Shown here one piece after another: positions 17,779 to 29,319 of a DNA stretch of 64,000 nt. Positions within the stretch are counted from its first letter, which is position 1; the number at the start of each line of letters is the position of its first letter. Below the pieces are notes generated by a model. That model had not been told where the DNA came from. It searched no databases and worked only from the letters and a program-made list of their open reading frames with translations. Source of the DNA: Elusimicrobiota bacterium (lineage in GTDB: Bacteria; Elusimicrobiota; Elusimicrobia; UBA1565; UBA9628); the NCBI GenBank assembly GCA_028868375.1, contig JAGWUP010000002.1, forward strand, positions 89,841 to 153,840, in the 5' to 3' direction. Position numbers and translations under genes: made by a program.

Positions 17779-18894
17779 ATGTCGGCCACGGCGGCTGAAT
17801 TGCGCCGCACCCCCCTCAACGAGCGGCACCGCGCCCTCGGCGCGCGGCTGGTGGATTTCCACGGCTGGGAGTTGCCGATCCAGTACGAGAGCATTCTTAA
17901 GGAACACGAGGCCGTGCGCCGGGACGCCGGCCTCTTCGACGTCTCGCACATGGGGCAGGTCTGGGCGCGCGGCAAGGGGGCACTGGCCTTCCTCCAGAAG
18001 GTCAACGCCAACGACGTCGCGCGCTTAAGCCCCGGCCAGGCGCTCTACTCGCAGCTGACCAACGAGAACGGCGGGATCGTCGACGACGTCATCGTCTCCC
18101 GCCTGGAGAGCGAGCGCTACCTGGTCGTCGTCAACGCCGCCACCAGGGCCGGGGACTTGGCTTGGTTCAAGAAGCAGGCCGCCGGGCTGCCGGTCGAGCT
18201 GGAGGACGCCTCCGACTCCTTCGGGATGATGGCGCTGCAGGGGCCGCTGGCCAACGAGATCGCGGCTTCCCTTTATCCGGAGTTGGCCGGCCTGCCGCGC
18301 TTCGGGGCCCTGGAGCGGCGCATCTTCGAGCAGCCGGCGGTGATCACGCGCACCGGCTACACCGGGGAGGACGGCTTCGAGTTCATCGTCCCCAACGAGA
18401 TCGCCTCGCGGCTTTGGGACAACCTTCTGCTCAAGGGGCGCTCGGTGGGTCTGCGCCCCTGCGGGCTGGGGGCGCGGGACACCCTGCGCCTGGAGGCCGG
18501 GCTCTTGCTTTACGGCCAGGACATCGACGAGGAGCATACGCCGTTCGAGGCCGGCTACGGCTGGGTCGTCAAGCTGGACAAGGGAGACTTCATCGGGCGC
18601 GAGGCGCTGCGCCGGCAGAAGGCCGAGGGGCCGCGGCGCAGGCTGTGGGGAGTCAAGCTGCTGGAGCGGGGGGTGCCGCGTCCCGGGGCCGCGGTGCTGC
18701 TGGAGGGCCGGCGCGCCGGGACATTGTGCTCGGCGACCTTCTCGCCGACGCTCGGAACCGGCATCGGCATGGGCTATCTCGACGCCGGGCTTGCCCCGTC
18801 CACGAAGGTCGCCGTCGAGCTGCACGGCAGGCCGGTTTCCGCCCAGCTCGTCCGACCGCCGTTTTATAAGAGGAGCGAGGAGACGCATGGCTAA
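17779..18894 (+). CDS. gcvT: Glycine cleavage system aminomethyltransferase (T protein)
   Basis: Transfers the one-carbon unit from aminomethyl-lipoyl GcvH to tetrahydrofolate, releasing ammonia. 371 residues, normal length. Family segments are visible: D-F-H-G-W-E-L-P, LFDVSHMGQ, the QGP-x-A motif, R-T-G-Y-T-G-E-D-G-F-E and L-G-A-R-D-T-L-R-L-E. First gene of a compact gcvT-gcvH-gcvP-ligase operon; its stop overlaps gcvH by eight bases. No Shine-Dalgarno precedes ATG 17779; TAATTT lies six bases upstream. The 69-base upstream gap is too short for a glycine riboswitch. Confidence 0.95.
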   Translation: MSATAAELRRTPLNERHRALGARLVDFHGWELPIQYESILKEHEAVRRDAGLFDVSHMGQVWARGKGALAFLQKVNANDVARLSPGQALYSQLTNENGGIVDDVIVSRLESERYLVVVNAATRAGDLAWFKKQAAGLPVELEDASDSFGMMALQGPLANEIAASLYPELAGLPRFGALERRIFEQPAVITRTGYTGEDGFEFIVPNEIASRLWDNLLLKGRSVGLRPCGLGARDTLRLEAGLLLYGQDIDEEHTPFEAGYGWVVKLDKGDFIGREALRRQKAEGPRRRLWGVKLLERGVPRPGAAVLLEGRRAGTLCSATFSPTLGTGIGMGYLDAGLAPSTKVAVELHGRPVSAQLVRPPFYKRSEETHG

Positions 18895-19274
18895 ACCTGA
18901 GAGCTGCCGCTTCATGAAGTCGCACGAGTGGGTCGCCGGCGAAGGGGCCGACGCCGCGGTGGGCGTTTCGGACCACGCCCAGAGCGAGATCAGCGACGTG
19001 GTCTTCGTCGAATTGCCCAAGCTCGGGCGGCGGGTCAAGCAGGGAGAGGCGGTCTGCGTCATCGAGTCCGTCAAGGCCGCCTTCGACATCTACTCGCCGC
19101 TCTCGGGCGAGGTCGTCGCCGTCAACGAGGCCTTGGTCAAGGATCCCGCCCTGGTCAACCGCTCCCCGCAGGAGGAGGGCTGGTTGTTCAAGCTCAAGCC
19201 CTCGAACCCGGCGGAGCTGGAGACGCTGATGAGCTGGGGCCAGTACAAGGAATTTTTGGAGACCGCTGCGACGC

Positions 19275-19285
<11 letters not shown>
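18887..19285 (+). CDS. gcvH: Glycine cleavage system H protein
   Basis: Lipoyl carrier shuttling the aminomethyl group between P and T proteins. 132 residues from ATG 18887, preceded by GGAGCGAGGAG. The lipoyl-lysine is K63 in the conserved E-S-V-K-A segment. An in-frame start at 18791 lies inside gcvT and would add a nonhomologous N-terminus. Overlaps gcvT by 8 and gcvP by 11 bases. The lipoate ligase three genes on probably modifies K63. Confidence 0.95.
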
Positions 19286-22117
<2,832 letters not shown>

Positions 22118-22139
<22 letters not shown>

Positions 22140-22819
22140 AAGCCCCGGCCCTGGACGCGGCGGGGCAGATGGGGCTGGACGAGGCCGTCTTGACCCTGCA
22201 TTCCGGGCTGCTGGCCAGGCTGCGCTTCTATCGCTGGCAGCGCTCCGCCGTGACGTTCGGCTACAGCCAGGCCTTCGCCTTGGCCCGGGAGCTGGCGCGC
22301 TCGCGCGGCCTGGCCGGCGCCGAATTGGTGCGCCGGGCCACCGGGGGCGGGGTCGTTTTTCACGACGGGGACCTGACCTTCTCCGTGGTCTTTGCGTGGG
22401 AGCGCCTGTCGGCGCCTTCCCTGGTCTACAAGGACATCCATCGCGGCGTGCACCTGGGGCTCAAGCAGGCCGGGGTCTTCACCCGGGTCTGGAGCCGCGC
22501 CAAGCCCAGCGCCGCCCCCGTAAGCCCGCAGGCCGCCTGTTTCGGCGGGCCGCCGGAGCCGATGGATCTGGTCCGGGAGGACGGCGTCAAGGTCCTGGGC
22601 GGGGCCCTGCGCCGGCGCGGCGGCAAGGGGCTTTATCAAGGCTCGCTGCGCGTCGACGCCCTGGCCGCGCCGCTCTCGACGGTGCGCCGGGCGATCGCCG
22701 AGGGCCTCGGGCGGAAGTTCCGTCTCGCCCCGGAGCGGGGCTTGGCCGCGGACTGGCTTTCCCACGGGCGGCGCTTGTCCGAGAAATACCGTTCGGCGCG
22801 CTGGAATCGCAGGCGATAA
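22118..22819 (+). CDS. Lipoate-protein ligase / octanoyltransferase family (LplA-LipB fold)
   Basis: 233 residues from ATG 22118, a standard BPL/LplA/LipB domain: an early F-Y-R-W-Q family segment, then [11 protein letters not shown] (72-81) and D-L-T-F-S, the lipoyl-AMP/acyl pocket signature, and K-V-L-G-G-A with a later K in R-G-G-K-G. It lacks the long C-terminal accessory domain of E. coli LplA. Placement directly after gcvP and overlapping it argues that it lipoylates GcvH; whether it uses free lipoate, octanoyl-ACP or transfers from GcvH cannot be told by eye. Confidence 0.88.
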
Positions 22820-22832
22820 TCAAGGAGGGGCC

Positions 22833-23063
22833 ATGAAGGCTTTCGTGTTGTGCAAGCTGGCGCCGGGCAAGGAGCAGAGGGCGATCGCGCGCATCCGCTC
22901 CATCGGGGGCGTGACCGACGTTTACATGACCTTCGGGGGCTGGGACCTGATCTGCGCGGCCGAGGCGGACACCATCGACAAGCTGAGCGGCTTGATCGTC
23001 GCCCAGGTCCGGGCCGTCGACGGGGTTTCCGGCACGGAGACCTTGGTGACGACGAATCTCTGA
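22833..23063 (+). CDS. Stand-alone Lrp/AsnC-type RAM domain protein
   Basis: 76 residues matching only the ligand-binding/oligomerisation (RAM, AsnC_trans_reg) half of Lrp/AsnC regulators: A-F-V-L-C-K-L-A-P-G-K, a central G-G-W-D-L-I segment, and the terminal G-T-E-T-L-V strand. No helix-turn-helix is present. Such stand-alone domains may bind amino acids or pair with full-length regulators. ATG 22833 has AAGGAGGGG. It follows the glycine cleavage operon by 13 bases, so glycine or another amino acid is a reasonable ligand, which is inference. Confidence 0.88.
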   Translation: MKAFVLCKLAPGKEQRAIARIRSIGGVTDVYMTFGGWDLICAAEADTIDKLSGLIVAQVRAVDGVSGTETLVTTNL

Positions 23064-23075
23064 GGACGCGCGCGA

Positions 23076-23104
23076 TTGACAAGGCGCAGCGCTCCTGTTA
23101 GGAT
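23076..23104 (+). promoter_or_regulatory. Sigma-70 promoter of receiver-domain gene
   Basis: TTGACA 23076-23081, 17-base spacer, TAGGAT 23099-23104; ATG follows nine bases later. Near-consensus. Confidence 0.75.
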
Positions 23105-23113
23105 AGGAACTCG

Positions 23114-23575
23114 ATGGAAGAGCCGGGATTGAACGAAACGCCGGATCTGGGGGATCCCGCCGGCAAGCTGCTGCTCATCGTCGACGACGACGAGAGCCTG
23201 CTCGACTTGGTGGAGCACGTGGTCAAGAAGGAGGGCTTCCGCGCGGAGCGCGCGACCAACGGAGTGGAGGCGCTGAAAAAAGCCGAGTCGCTGCAGCCGG
23301 ACTTGATCATCCTGGACTTCATGCTCCCCGGCATGGGCGGCTACGAGGTCTTGCGCGAGCTGCAGGCCTCCGGCAACGGCCGCATCCCCATCTTCGTCAT
23401 CACCGGACGGCACCTTGACCGCAAGAGCGTGGAGATGGTGCGGCTGGAGCCCAACGTCAAGGAGTTCATCGAAAAGCCCCTGCGCCCGGCCGTGCTGGCG
23501 ACGACCCTCCACACCCTCCTGAAGACGCGCCCGCCGGGGTTCGGCGGCGCCCAGGCCTCTCCACGATCCGCCTAA
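23114..23575 (+). CDS. Single-domain response regulator (receiver only)
   Basis: 153 residues: a short N-terminal extension, then a CheY-like receiver with acidic pocket V-D-D-D-E, phospho-acceptor D68 in L-I-I-L-D-F-M-L-P-G, threonine in V-I-T-G, and K122 in F-I-E-K-P. No output domain follows. The receiver resembles the one fused to PilB at 38971-40974 (same L-I-I-L-D-F and R-F/E-F-I-E-K-P-L pattern). No kinase is adjacent. Its own promoter lies just upstream. Confidence 0.92.
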   Translation: MEEPGLNETPDLGDPAGKLLLIVDDDESLLDLVEHVVKKEGFRAERATNGVEALKKAESLQPDLIILDFMLPGMGGYEVLRELQASGNGRIPIFVITGRHLDRKSVEMVRLEPNVKEFIEKPLRPAVLATTLHTLLKTRPPGFGGAQASPRSA

Positions 23576-23694
23576 TCCTTGGCGCGGCGCTCCTGCCGAC
23601 CGCCCTCTCCGCGGCTTGGGCGGCGGCGCTGGCCGTAGCGGGCCTGACGGCGCGCTGGCGGGACGCTTGGCCATTCCTGGCTTCGGCCGCGCTC

Positions 23695-24300
23695 GTGGCC
23701 GTCTTCTGGGCGCTCGAGCGCCGCGCTTTGGCCGCGGCCGGCCGGCGGGGCCTGGCCTCCCGGCTGGCGCGCCGCGCCTACGTCCTCGGCCATGAGCTCA
23801 CGCATGCCCTGGCCGGCGTGGCCATCGGCGCCAAGGTGCTGGACGTCAAGGTCGGGGAGTCCGCGGGGCACGTCGATCTCTCCCATTCCAACGCCTTCGT
23901 CGCTCTCGCCCCCTATTGCCTGCCCATCTACACGCTGGCGGTGGTGGCCGGCTATCGCATTCTGCTGTGGCTGCGGCCGGGTTCCGGGGGGCGCACGGTC
24001 TTTTTGATGCTGATGGGAGCGACCCTGGCCTTCCACCTGATCAAAACCTTCGACGCCATCTGGGACAGCCGGCAGCCGGACCTGCCCGCGGCCGGGGGAG
24101 TGGTCTTCTCGCTGTCCTGGATTCTCCTGGCCAACAGCCTGATCGTGCTGCTGCTGGCCAAGGCCTTGTTTCCCTCCGCCGTCGAGCTGGAGCGCTGCGC
24201 GGCCCTGGTGGCGGGCTGGACCGCCGGCTTCTGGCGCGGCCTCTACGCGTTGGCCAGGCCGCTGGGCCATGATCTCGCGGCTTGGCTCGGCAAGCGATGA
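23695..24300 (+). CDS. Multi-pass membrane protein with HELTHA zinc-peptidase-like motif
   Basis: 201 residues from GTG 23695. The motif G-H-E-L-T-H-A (residues 32-38) matches HExxH metalloproteases, and three or four hydrophobic segments follow, reminiscent of M50-type intramembrane proteases, but a clear second metal-ligand motif (N/D-x-x-P-G) is not evident. The open frame continues upstream to the receiver gene and encodes a plausible extra transmembrane helix (about 23566-23650) but has no ATG, GTG or TTG there, so the true start is uncertain. Overlaps the next gene by four bases (ATGA). Confidence 0.65.
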   Translation: MAVFWALERRALAAAGRRGLASRLARRAYVLGHELTHALAGVAIGAKVLDVKVGESAGHVDLSHSNAFVALAPYCLPIYTLAVVAGYRILLWLRPGSGGRTVFLMLMGATLAFHLIKTFDAIWDSRQPDLPAAGGVVFSLSWILLANSLIVLLLAKALFPSAVELERCAALVAGWTAGFWRGLYALARPLGHDLAAWLGKR

Positions 24301-24887
24301 CTCCCCTGGCCCGGGAGCTGGCGCGCAAGCTCTTCCATCTGCTGGGGTTGCTTTATCTCCTCGCCTACGAGCTGGTCGGCTGGCCGCGGCTGCTCGCAGC
24401 GATGGCGCTGTGGACCTTGCTGGTGGCCGTCGTCGAGACCTGGCGGCTGGCCTCGCCGCGACTCAACCGCTTTCTGGCCGCGCTCTTTTCCGGCCTCTTC
24501 CGCGAGGACGAGAAAGACAAGTATACGGGGCTCATGCACACGACCCTGGGAACGCTGATCCTCTGGCTGGCCTTCGGCCGATACCGGACGGTCGTCTACG
24601 CGGCGATGTTCTATCTGGCCTTCGGCGACGCCAGCGCGGCCCTGGTCGGCCGCGCCTTCGGCCGGCATCGCCTGGGCGGCGGCCGCAAGACCGTGGAGGG
24701 CAGCGCCGCCTGCTTTTTGGCGTGCGCCCTTGTCGGCGCCGCCCTGGGCCTGCCCGCGGCGGCCTTGCTCATCGGCGCCGCTACCGCCACGCTCGTCGAG
24801 TTTTTGCCCACGACGCGCTGGTCAAACGACAACCTCTGGCTGCCGGTGCTGACGGCCGCGGCGCTGCGCCTCTGCTCGGTCCGCTAG
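24297..24887 (+). CDS. Dolichol/phytol kinase-like integral membrane protein
   Basis: 196 residues with about six hydrophobic segments. Conserved features of the SEC59/VTE5/DGK1 CTP-dependent polyprenol and lipid kinase family are visible: H-T-T-L-G-T near residue 83, F-G-D-A-S-A-A-L-V-G with G-G-R-K-T-V-E-G-S near 110-140, and L-P-T-T-R-W-S-N-D-N near the end. The natural substrate (polyprenol, phytol or diacylglycerol) cannot be told. ATG 24297 overlaps the previous stop (ATGA), so it is coupled to the HELTHA protein; the 3' end overlaps a converging gene by four bases. Confidence 0.8.
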   Translation: MTPLARELARKLFHLLGLLYLLAYELVGWPRLLAAMALWTLLVAVVETWRLASPRLNRFLAALFSGLFREDEKDKYTGLMHTTLGTLILWLAFGRYRTVVYAAMFYLAFGDASAALVGRAFGRHRLGGGRKTVEGSAACFLACALVGAALGLPAAALLIGAATATLVEFLPTTRWSNDNLWLPVLTAAALRLCSVR

Positions 24888-25402
24888 TTTGTCACGGGCC
24901 GGAAACTGTCTATGACTTGCCTGAGCAGGTCTTCCGCGGCCGCGCCGTCGCTCTGCGGCGCCGACAGCGCCCAAGCGTAGTAGCCGCCGCCGCGGGGGAT
25001 GAGGATGGTCGTTTCATGGCGCGCTTGCCGCTCTTGGGCCCAGGCGTCGAAGCGCAAGGCGCAGCCCCCCGGCCAGGGCCAGCGCCGCGGCGGCTCAAAG
25101 CGCCGGGCGGCGGCTCGTTGCTCCAGGATATAGCGCTCCAGGCGCGGCGAGCCGGGGGTTTTCGGGTAATAATAAAGGGAGAGGGAGATTGAATACGGAG
25201 CCGGCCCGTCCGGGGGGCCAAAAAACGATACGAGATGAAAACCTCCTTGGCGCTCTACGACCCGCCAGCGCGCCGGCGCCAGGCAGCTAAAGAGGCCGCC
25301 GCGCGATTGGTAGGCGGCCGCCGGCTCTCCGGCGATCGGGGAGGGCTTGCAGGCGCAGAGAGAGGCGCACAGGCACCAGGCGGCCGCGTAGGCGGCCCTC
25401 AC
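24884..25402 (-). CDS. Predicted lipoprotein of unknown function
   Basis: 172 residues from GTG 25402. Hydrophobic N-terminus with L-C-A-C (residues 15-18) suitable as a lipobox, then a compact domain with L-F-S-C-L-A-P-A-R-W-R-V and a C-terminal I-D-S-F-R-P-V, similar in layout to small periplasmic domains that recur in lipoproteins. GTG overlaps the stop of the upstream peptidase-like gene (GTGA), so they form a two-gene operon. Function not recognised. Confidence 0.75.
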   Translation of the reverse strand: MRAAYAAAWCLCASLCACKPSPIAGEPAAAYQSRGGLFSCLAPARWRVVERQGGFHLVSFFGPPDGPAPYSISLSLYYYPKTPGSPRLERYILEQRAAARRFEPPRRWPWPGGCALRFDAWAQERQARHETTILIPRGGGYYAWALSAPQSDGAAAEDLLRQVIDSFRPVTN

Positions 25403-27093
25403 GGGAGGCGGGCTTGGCTGAGCGCGTCTTTGGCTTGGGCGATGCGCCGCAGCAGGGCGCGGTGGAGGGCGGGGTCATCGACCAGGTCCGCGTAGGCGGC
25501 GGCCTGCTTGAGGCGCTGGGCGTCGAGGGCGGCGCGCGGAGCCGCCAGGACCTCGCGCACGAGCACTTCGACGAGAGCGGGATAGCTTTGGCGGCGCATC
25601 CGCGGCAGCTCTTCGAGGATGAAGCGCCCCAGCCTGTCGTTGCTGTCGTCGCTGACCCGGGCCAGGTCGGCGCTGCCTTCCTCCAGACGCTTGAGGGCTC
25701 GGCGCAACGTCCCATCGTCTGGATTTTCCTCCAGCAAGCCCTTAATGACGGAGAGGCGGCGGCGCTGGATGGACTGGGCCGTCGCCAGATCGGCGGCCAA
25801 GTGGGGGAAGCCCTGCAGATAAAGCCGTTCCAGCTCGATCCGCCATTGGCCGAAGTCGGCGAGCATCTTTTGATAGTCGGCGAGGTTGGGGTGGCCGATG
25901 ACGGAGGAAGGATCCGCGAGCATTTTGGCGAGGAGGAAGCGGTAGCCGGCCAGCTTGGCCTCCACCTCGTACTCGAGATAGATGTCCATCGGGGCGCTTC
26001 CACGGTCCAGGTCGGCCATCAGGCCGTCCCTGCGGTCCTGCCAGGCATGGGTTAGCTCGTGGAAGAGCGTGACGTCCATCGACTTCAGGATGGCCGTGTT
26101 TCGGTCCTGGCTGCCGGCGGGAAGGCCGCGCGACGCTTTCTCTAAATAGCTTCGGTTGATCATGATCGACTTGCTGTGCGCATTGTAGACCGCCGCCACG
26201 AGGTCCGCCGGCCCCAAGTCGAGGATCGTGAACGGCGGCAAGCGCAAGCTGCCGTTCGGGTCCCTGAAATGGCCCAGCAATTCCCGCCCCAGGGGCCAGC
26301 GCTCGAAATAGGCGGCGGCGGCGCGCTGCAGGTCCTGTCCCGCGTCTCGCTCGGCCGCGTCGAAGTAGGGCCGGGGCGCCGGGGCGCTCGAGAGCTCCGG
26401 TAGGACAGGGCTGACGTAGGTAAGGCCTTGTAGATGCTTCTGGGCTCCGTCCCAGAAGCGCGTCGAGGCGACATAGGCGCGGTCGACGGCGGAGGCCCAG
26501 ATTCCGGCCGGGGTCGGCGGGGGCCGGACGCCCAGGGGGCCGGAAAACGCCCGAACCAAGCTTGGCGGCAGCGCCAGGGGCGCCTGGCGCGCGATGCTCC
26601 TGGCCTTGGCGAAGTCCTCCATCGGCAGGGGGCGATCCGGATCCTGGTTGCTCAGCAGTGCGTCGAGCCGCTCCAAGACGAGCTGTTGCAAGTCCCTGGA
26701 CGAGTAGAGCTTGAACTCGGCCAGCTCCAGGCAGGTCATGGGCGCATGAGTCGCCGGCGACAACACGGCGTCTTTCGCCTCGTCGATGCGGTAGCCGCCG
26801 GAGAGCAAGGACCAGCGATCGTCCAAGCTCAGCGAGCCGGGGAGAACGCGGCAGGCGGAGAGGAGATGTTGCATCTGCCGGCGCGTCAGCAGGCCGCCGT
26901 CCGGCCGCCGAATCGTTCCCGAGGCCTCGTCGAAGCGATAGCCCAGGAAGGCCAAGGCCGAGCTGGCCTCGGCGCTCAACGGGGCCGCCTTGAAGTCGTA
27001 GGGCGCCGTCGGGACGACAGAGAGGTTGGCGCGGCCGGGGCAGGCCAGCAAGAGGGCGGCCAGGGCGGCTAGCGCCGCTCTCGATAGTTTCAT
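25399..27093 (-). CDS. Secreted HExxH metallopeptidase-like protein
   Basis: 564 residues from ATG 27093, chosen because a signal peptide (M-K-L-S-R then A/L-rich, cleavage near G-R-A-N, residue 22) starts there; an in-frame extension upstream is not plausible. Around residue 325 there is F-H-E-L-T-H-A-W-Q-D, an HExxH zinc-binding helix, in a region preceded by I-M-I-N-R-S-Y. The rest is helical without recognised domains. A third ligand is not obvious (an E about 25 residues later is a candidate). Coupled to the lipoprotein gene downstream. Likely exported hydrolase, substrate unknown. Confidence 0.72.
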   Translation of the reverse strand: MKLSRAALAALAALLLACPGRANLSVVPTAPYDFKAAPLSAEASSALAFLGYRFDEASGTIRRPDGGLLTRRQMQHLLSACRVLPGSLSLDDRWSLLSGGYRIDEAKDAVLSPATHAPMTCLELAEFKLYSSRDLQQLVLERLDALLSNQDPDRPLPMEDFAKARSIARQAPLALPPSLVRAFSGPLGVRPPPTPAGIWASAVDRAYVASTRFWDGAQKHLQGLTYVSPVLPELSSAPAPRPYFDAAERDAGQDLQRAAAAYFERWPLGRELLGHFRDPNGSLRLPPFTILDLGPADLVAAVYNAHSKSIMINRSYLEKASRGLPAGSQDRNTAILKSMDVTLFHELTHAWQDRRDGLMADLDRGSAPMDIYLEYEVEAKLAGYRFLLAKMLADPSSVIGHPNLADYQKMLADFGQWRIELERLYLQGFPHLAADLATAQSIQRRRLSVIKGLLEENPDDGTLRRALKRLEEGSADLARVSDDSNDRLGRFILEELPRMRRQSYPALVEVLVREVLAAPRAALDAQRLKQAAAYADLVDDPALHRALLRRIAQAKDALSQARLP

Positions 27094-27247
27094 GCTCTTC
27101 GATCCTAGCGTTAGATGGATCGGCGGCATAGGGGCTTGCGGGCAATTCAGGCGTGCCTTAGGACCCATGTCTGACTAGGTCCCTTGAAGGGCGCAGCGCG
27201 GGCCCGTTGGGCGTCCCGCAGGAGGCGAGGATCAGGTAAGGTGGGGC

Positions 27248-28207
27248 ATGGGTTTGCTCGCCGCCGCCGCCGTGGCCGTTCCACTGCTGTGCTCGGGGCG
27301 TCCCGTCGTCGATCATGGCGCGCGCGGGGCCTATTTCCGCAAGATCGCCAGCGTGCCGAGCGCCTCCGTCCTCGGCATCCGCGGCCGTGGAGTCCTGCCG
27401 GCCGTCGAGATACGGCGCTGGTCCGCCGAGAAAATTCCGCTCGACCGTCCCGCGGTGTTTCTGGGAGGCCGCGGAGCCGGCGGCTTGGAGCTGGACGCGG
27501 GCTTGAGCTGGGAGCGCGTCCATGACGCCGGCGGGCAAGCCCTCCTGACTAATTCCGACGACGGCTGCGACGGCGGCGATCCCCGCCGCCGATTCGCATT
27601 TTCCGGCCGCGGGGACTCGGCGCGGCTGACCGACGGCACGGGCGCCGTCGTGGCCCGGGGCGCACCGGCCGTCATGGCGGCCTTGTCCGGCCTGCGTCCC
27701 GATTTCGCCTTCCGCCCCTTTTGGCGCCCGACCAAGAAGGGCCGGCACGACCTTAACTGGCATAACCCGCCCCTCGGGCCTGACGACGCTTATTTCTATC
27801 CCGGAGAGGCGTTCACGATGGAGGTCCGCTCCAGCGGGGACGGCCGGATGAGCCTGCTCGTCCAGGGGGAGGACGGGCCGCCGTTTGCCGCGACCTTCGA
27901 GCAGGCGGGCTTCGACGGAGGCGCTCCGGTCTCCTTCAAGCGCAACAACGAGCTGGACCAATTCAAGTTGGTGGACGGCGAGCTTCAGGGGCGGGAGGGG
28001 CGCTCCGTGATCGCCACGGCCACGCGCCTGCTGGACGCCCGCTGGGAGGAGGTCGTCCTGCTTGAACGCTCCGGCTCCGAGGTTCCTTTAAGCGGCCGCC
28101 ATTGCGTCGAGGTGCGCGGCGTGGAGACGGCGTCCACCTACGCCCGCGTCTACCATGTGTGGGGCTTGTCGTCGCAAGGGGGCGAAAGCCTAGACATAAC
28201 GCCATGA
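27248..28207 (+). CDS. Secreted protein of unknown function
   Basis: 319 residues from ATG 27248. Short hydrophobic N-terminus (residues 2-15, ending L-L-C-S-G) could be a signal peptide or, with L-L-C, a weak lipobox. The mature part is beta-rich and charged, with no motif I recognise. TAAGGT lies five bases before the ATG and there is no Shine-Dalgarno. The stop overlaps the glycosyltransferase start by four bases (ATGA), so the two are co-translated; a role in envelope glycan assembly is possible but unsupported. Confidence 0.7.
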   Translation: MGLLAAAAVAVPLLCSGRPVVDHGARGAYFRKIASVPSASVLGIRGRGVLPAVEIRRWSAEKIPLDRPAVFLGGRGAGGLELDAGLSWERVHDAGGQALLTNSDDGCDGGDPRRRFAFSGRGDSARLTDGTGAVVARGAPAVMAALSGLRPDFAFRPFWRPTKKGRHDLNWHNPPLGPDDAYFYPGEAFTMEVRSSGDGRMSLLVQGEDGPPFAATFEQAGFDGGAPVSFKRNNELDQFKLVDGELQGREGRSVIATATRLLDARWEEVVLLERSGSEVPLSGRHCVEVRGVETASTYARVYHVWGLSSQGGESLDITP

Positions 28208-29310
28208 GGCTGGCCATCGTCTGCCGGGAGGCCCGCGGCTTCGGCGGGACGACGCGAATCCTGGTGGAGAACGCCCGGCATTTCGTTTCCCGCGGCTGGC
28301 GGGTGGACGTCCTGGCCGCGCGCTTCGAGCGGGAGCGCTTCGAGGGGACCGGGGCGCGCCTGCGGCGCGTGCCGACGCCGCCGTGGGGAAGCCGGCTTAA
28401 GCGCAGCTGGTTCGCCGCGGCGGCGGACCGCCTGGGGCGCGCCTACGACCTGGTCCACGGCCACGGCGACAACCTGGAGCAGGACGTTCTGTCCTTGCAC
28501 AACTGCGTCCACGCCGCCTACGAGGCGGTCCACGGCGTCGAGCTGCCGGACACGGACGCCGTCGGGCGGCTGCATGCCATGCAATTGCGCCAGCGCCGCT
28601 TTAAGCTCCTCATCTGCAACTCCGCCCTGATGGCCGAGGAGCTGCGGCGGCGCTTCGCAGTGCCCGGCGAGCGGCTGCGGGTGATCCATCCGGGCTATGA
28701 CCCGGAGCGCTTCCGCGCCGAGGATCGCGGAAGGCTGCGCGAGCAAGCGCGCGCCGAGCTGTCGCTGGGCCGCGACGAGCTGGTGGTCGGCCTGATCACC
28801 TCCGGAGATTTCGAGAAGCGCGGGCTGCCCTATTTCCTGCGCGCCGTCGCCGAGCTCAAGCGCAAGGGCCTTTCGTTCAAGGCCTTGGTCGTGGGCAAGG
28901 AGAAGCGCATGGGCCCGTACCTGGCGCTGGCCTCGCAATTGGGCCTTGCCGAGACCGTGCTCTTTCGCGAGCCGCGCCTGGAGGTGGAGCGCTTCTATCA
29001 TTGCCTGGACGTCTACTGCCACCCCGCCCTCTACGAGGAGTTCGGCATGAGCGTGCAGGAAGCCATGGCCTGCGGCCTGCCGGTGGTCTGCGGCCGACGC
29101 GTGGGCGCCGCCGAGCTGTTCGGCCCCGGGATGCGCCGGCTGTTGGCCGATCCCCGCCAACCGGAGCTGGCCGCGCGGCTGCATGAGGCGCTTTCCAGCA
29201 AGGAATTGCGGGCCTCGCTGGCGCAGGAGGCGAGCGCGGCCGTGGCCGGCGGCGCTTGGCGGGCCAACGGGGAGGCGACCGCCGAGGCCTTGCTGGCCGC
29301 GAAAAGGTAG
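28204..29310 (+). CDS. GT4-family glycosyltransferase (group 1)
   Basis: 368 residues from ATG 28204. GT-B fold enzyme: N-terminal acceptor half with G-F-G-G-T-T-R glycine loop, C-terminal nucleotide-sugar half with I-H-P-G-Y, D-F-E-K-R-G, and the E-x7-E signature (E-E-F-G-M-S-V-Q-E-A-M-A-C-G-L-P-V-V). Similar in build to LPS-core/WaaG-type transferases, but donor and acceptor are unknown. A longer frame upstream would overlap the preceding gene and is rejected because of the ATGA overlap. Confidence 0.9.
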   Translation: MRLAIVCREARGFGGTTRILVENARHFVSRGWRVDVLAARFERERFEGTGARLRRVPTPPWGSRLKRSWFAAAADRLGRAYDLVHGHGDNLEQDVLSLHNCVHAAYEAVHGVELPDTDAVGRLHAMQLRQRRFKLLICNSALMAEELRRRFAVPGERLRVIHPGYDPERFRAEDRGRLREQARAELSLGRDELVVGLITSGDFEKRGLPYFLRAVAELKRKGLSFKALVVGKEKRMGPYLALASQLGLAETVLFREPRLEVERFYHCLDVYCHPALYEEFGMSVQEAMACGLPVVCGRRVGAAELFGPGMRRLLADPRQPELAARLHEALSSKELRASLAQEASAAVAGGAWRANGEATAEALLAAKR

Positions 29311-29313
29311 AAT
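29308..29313 (+). promoter_or_regulatory. -10 box of AsmA-like gene, leaderless arrangement
   Basis: TAGAAT six bases (GACGCC) before GTG 29320. The preceding glycosyltransferase stop overlaps its first base area. No convincing -35 was seen. Confidence 0.45.
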
Positions 29314-29319
29314 GACGCC

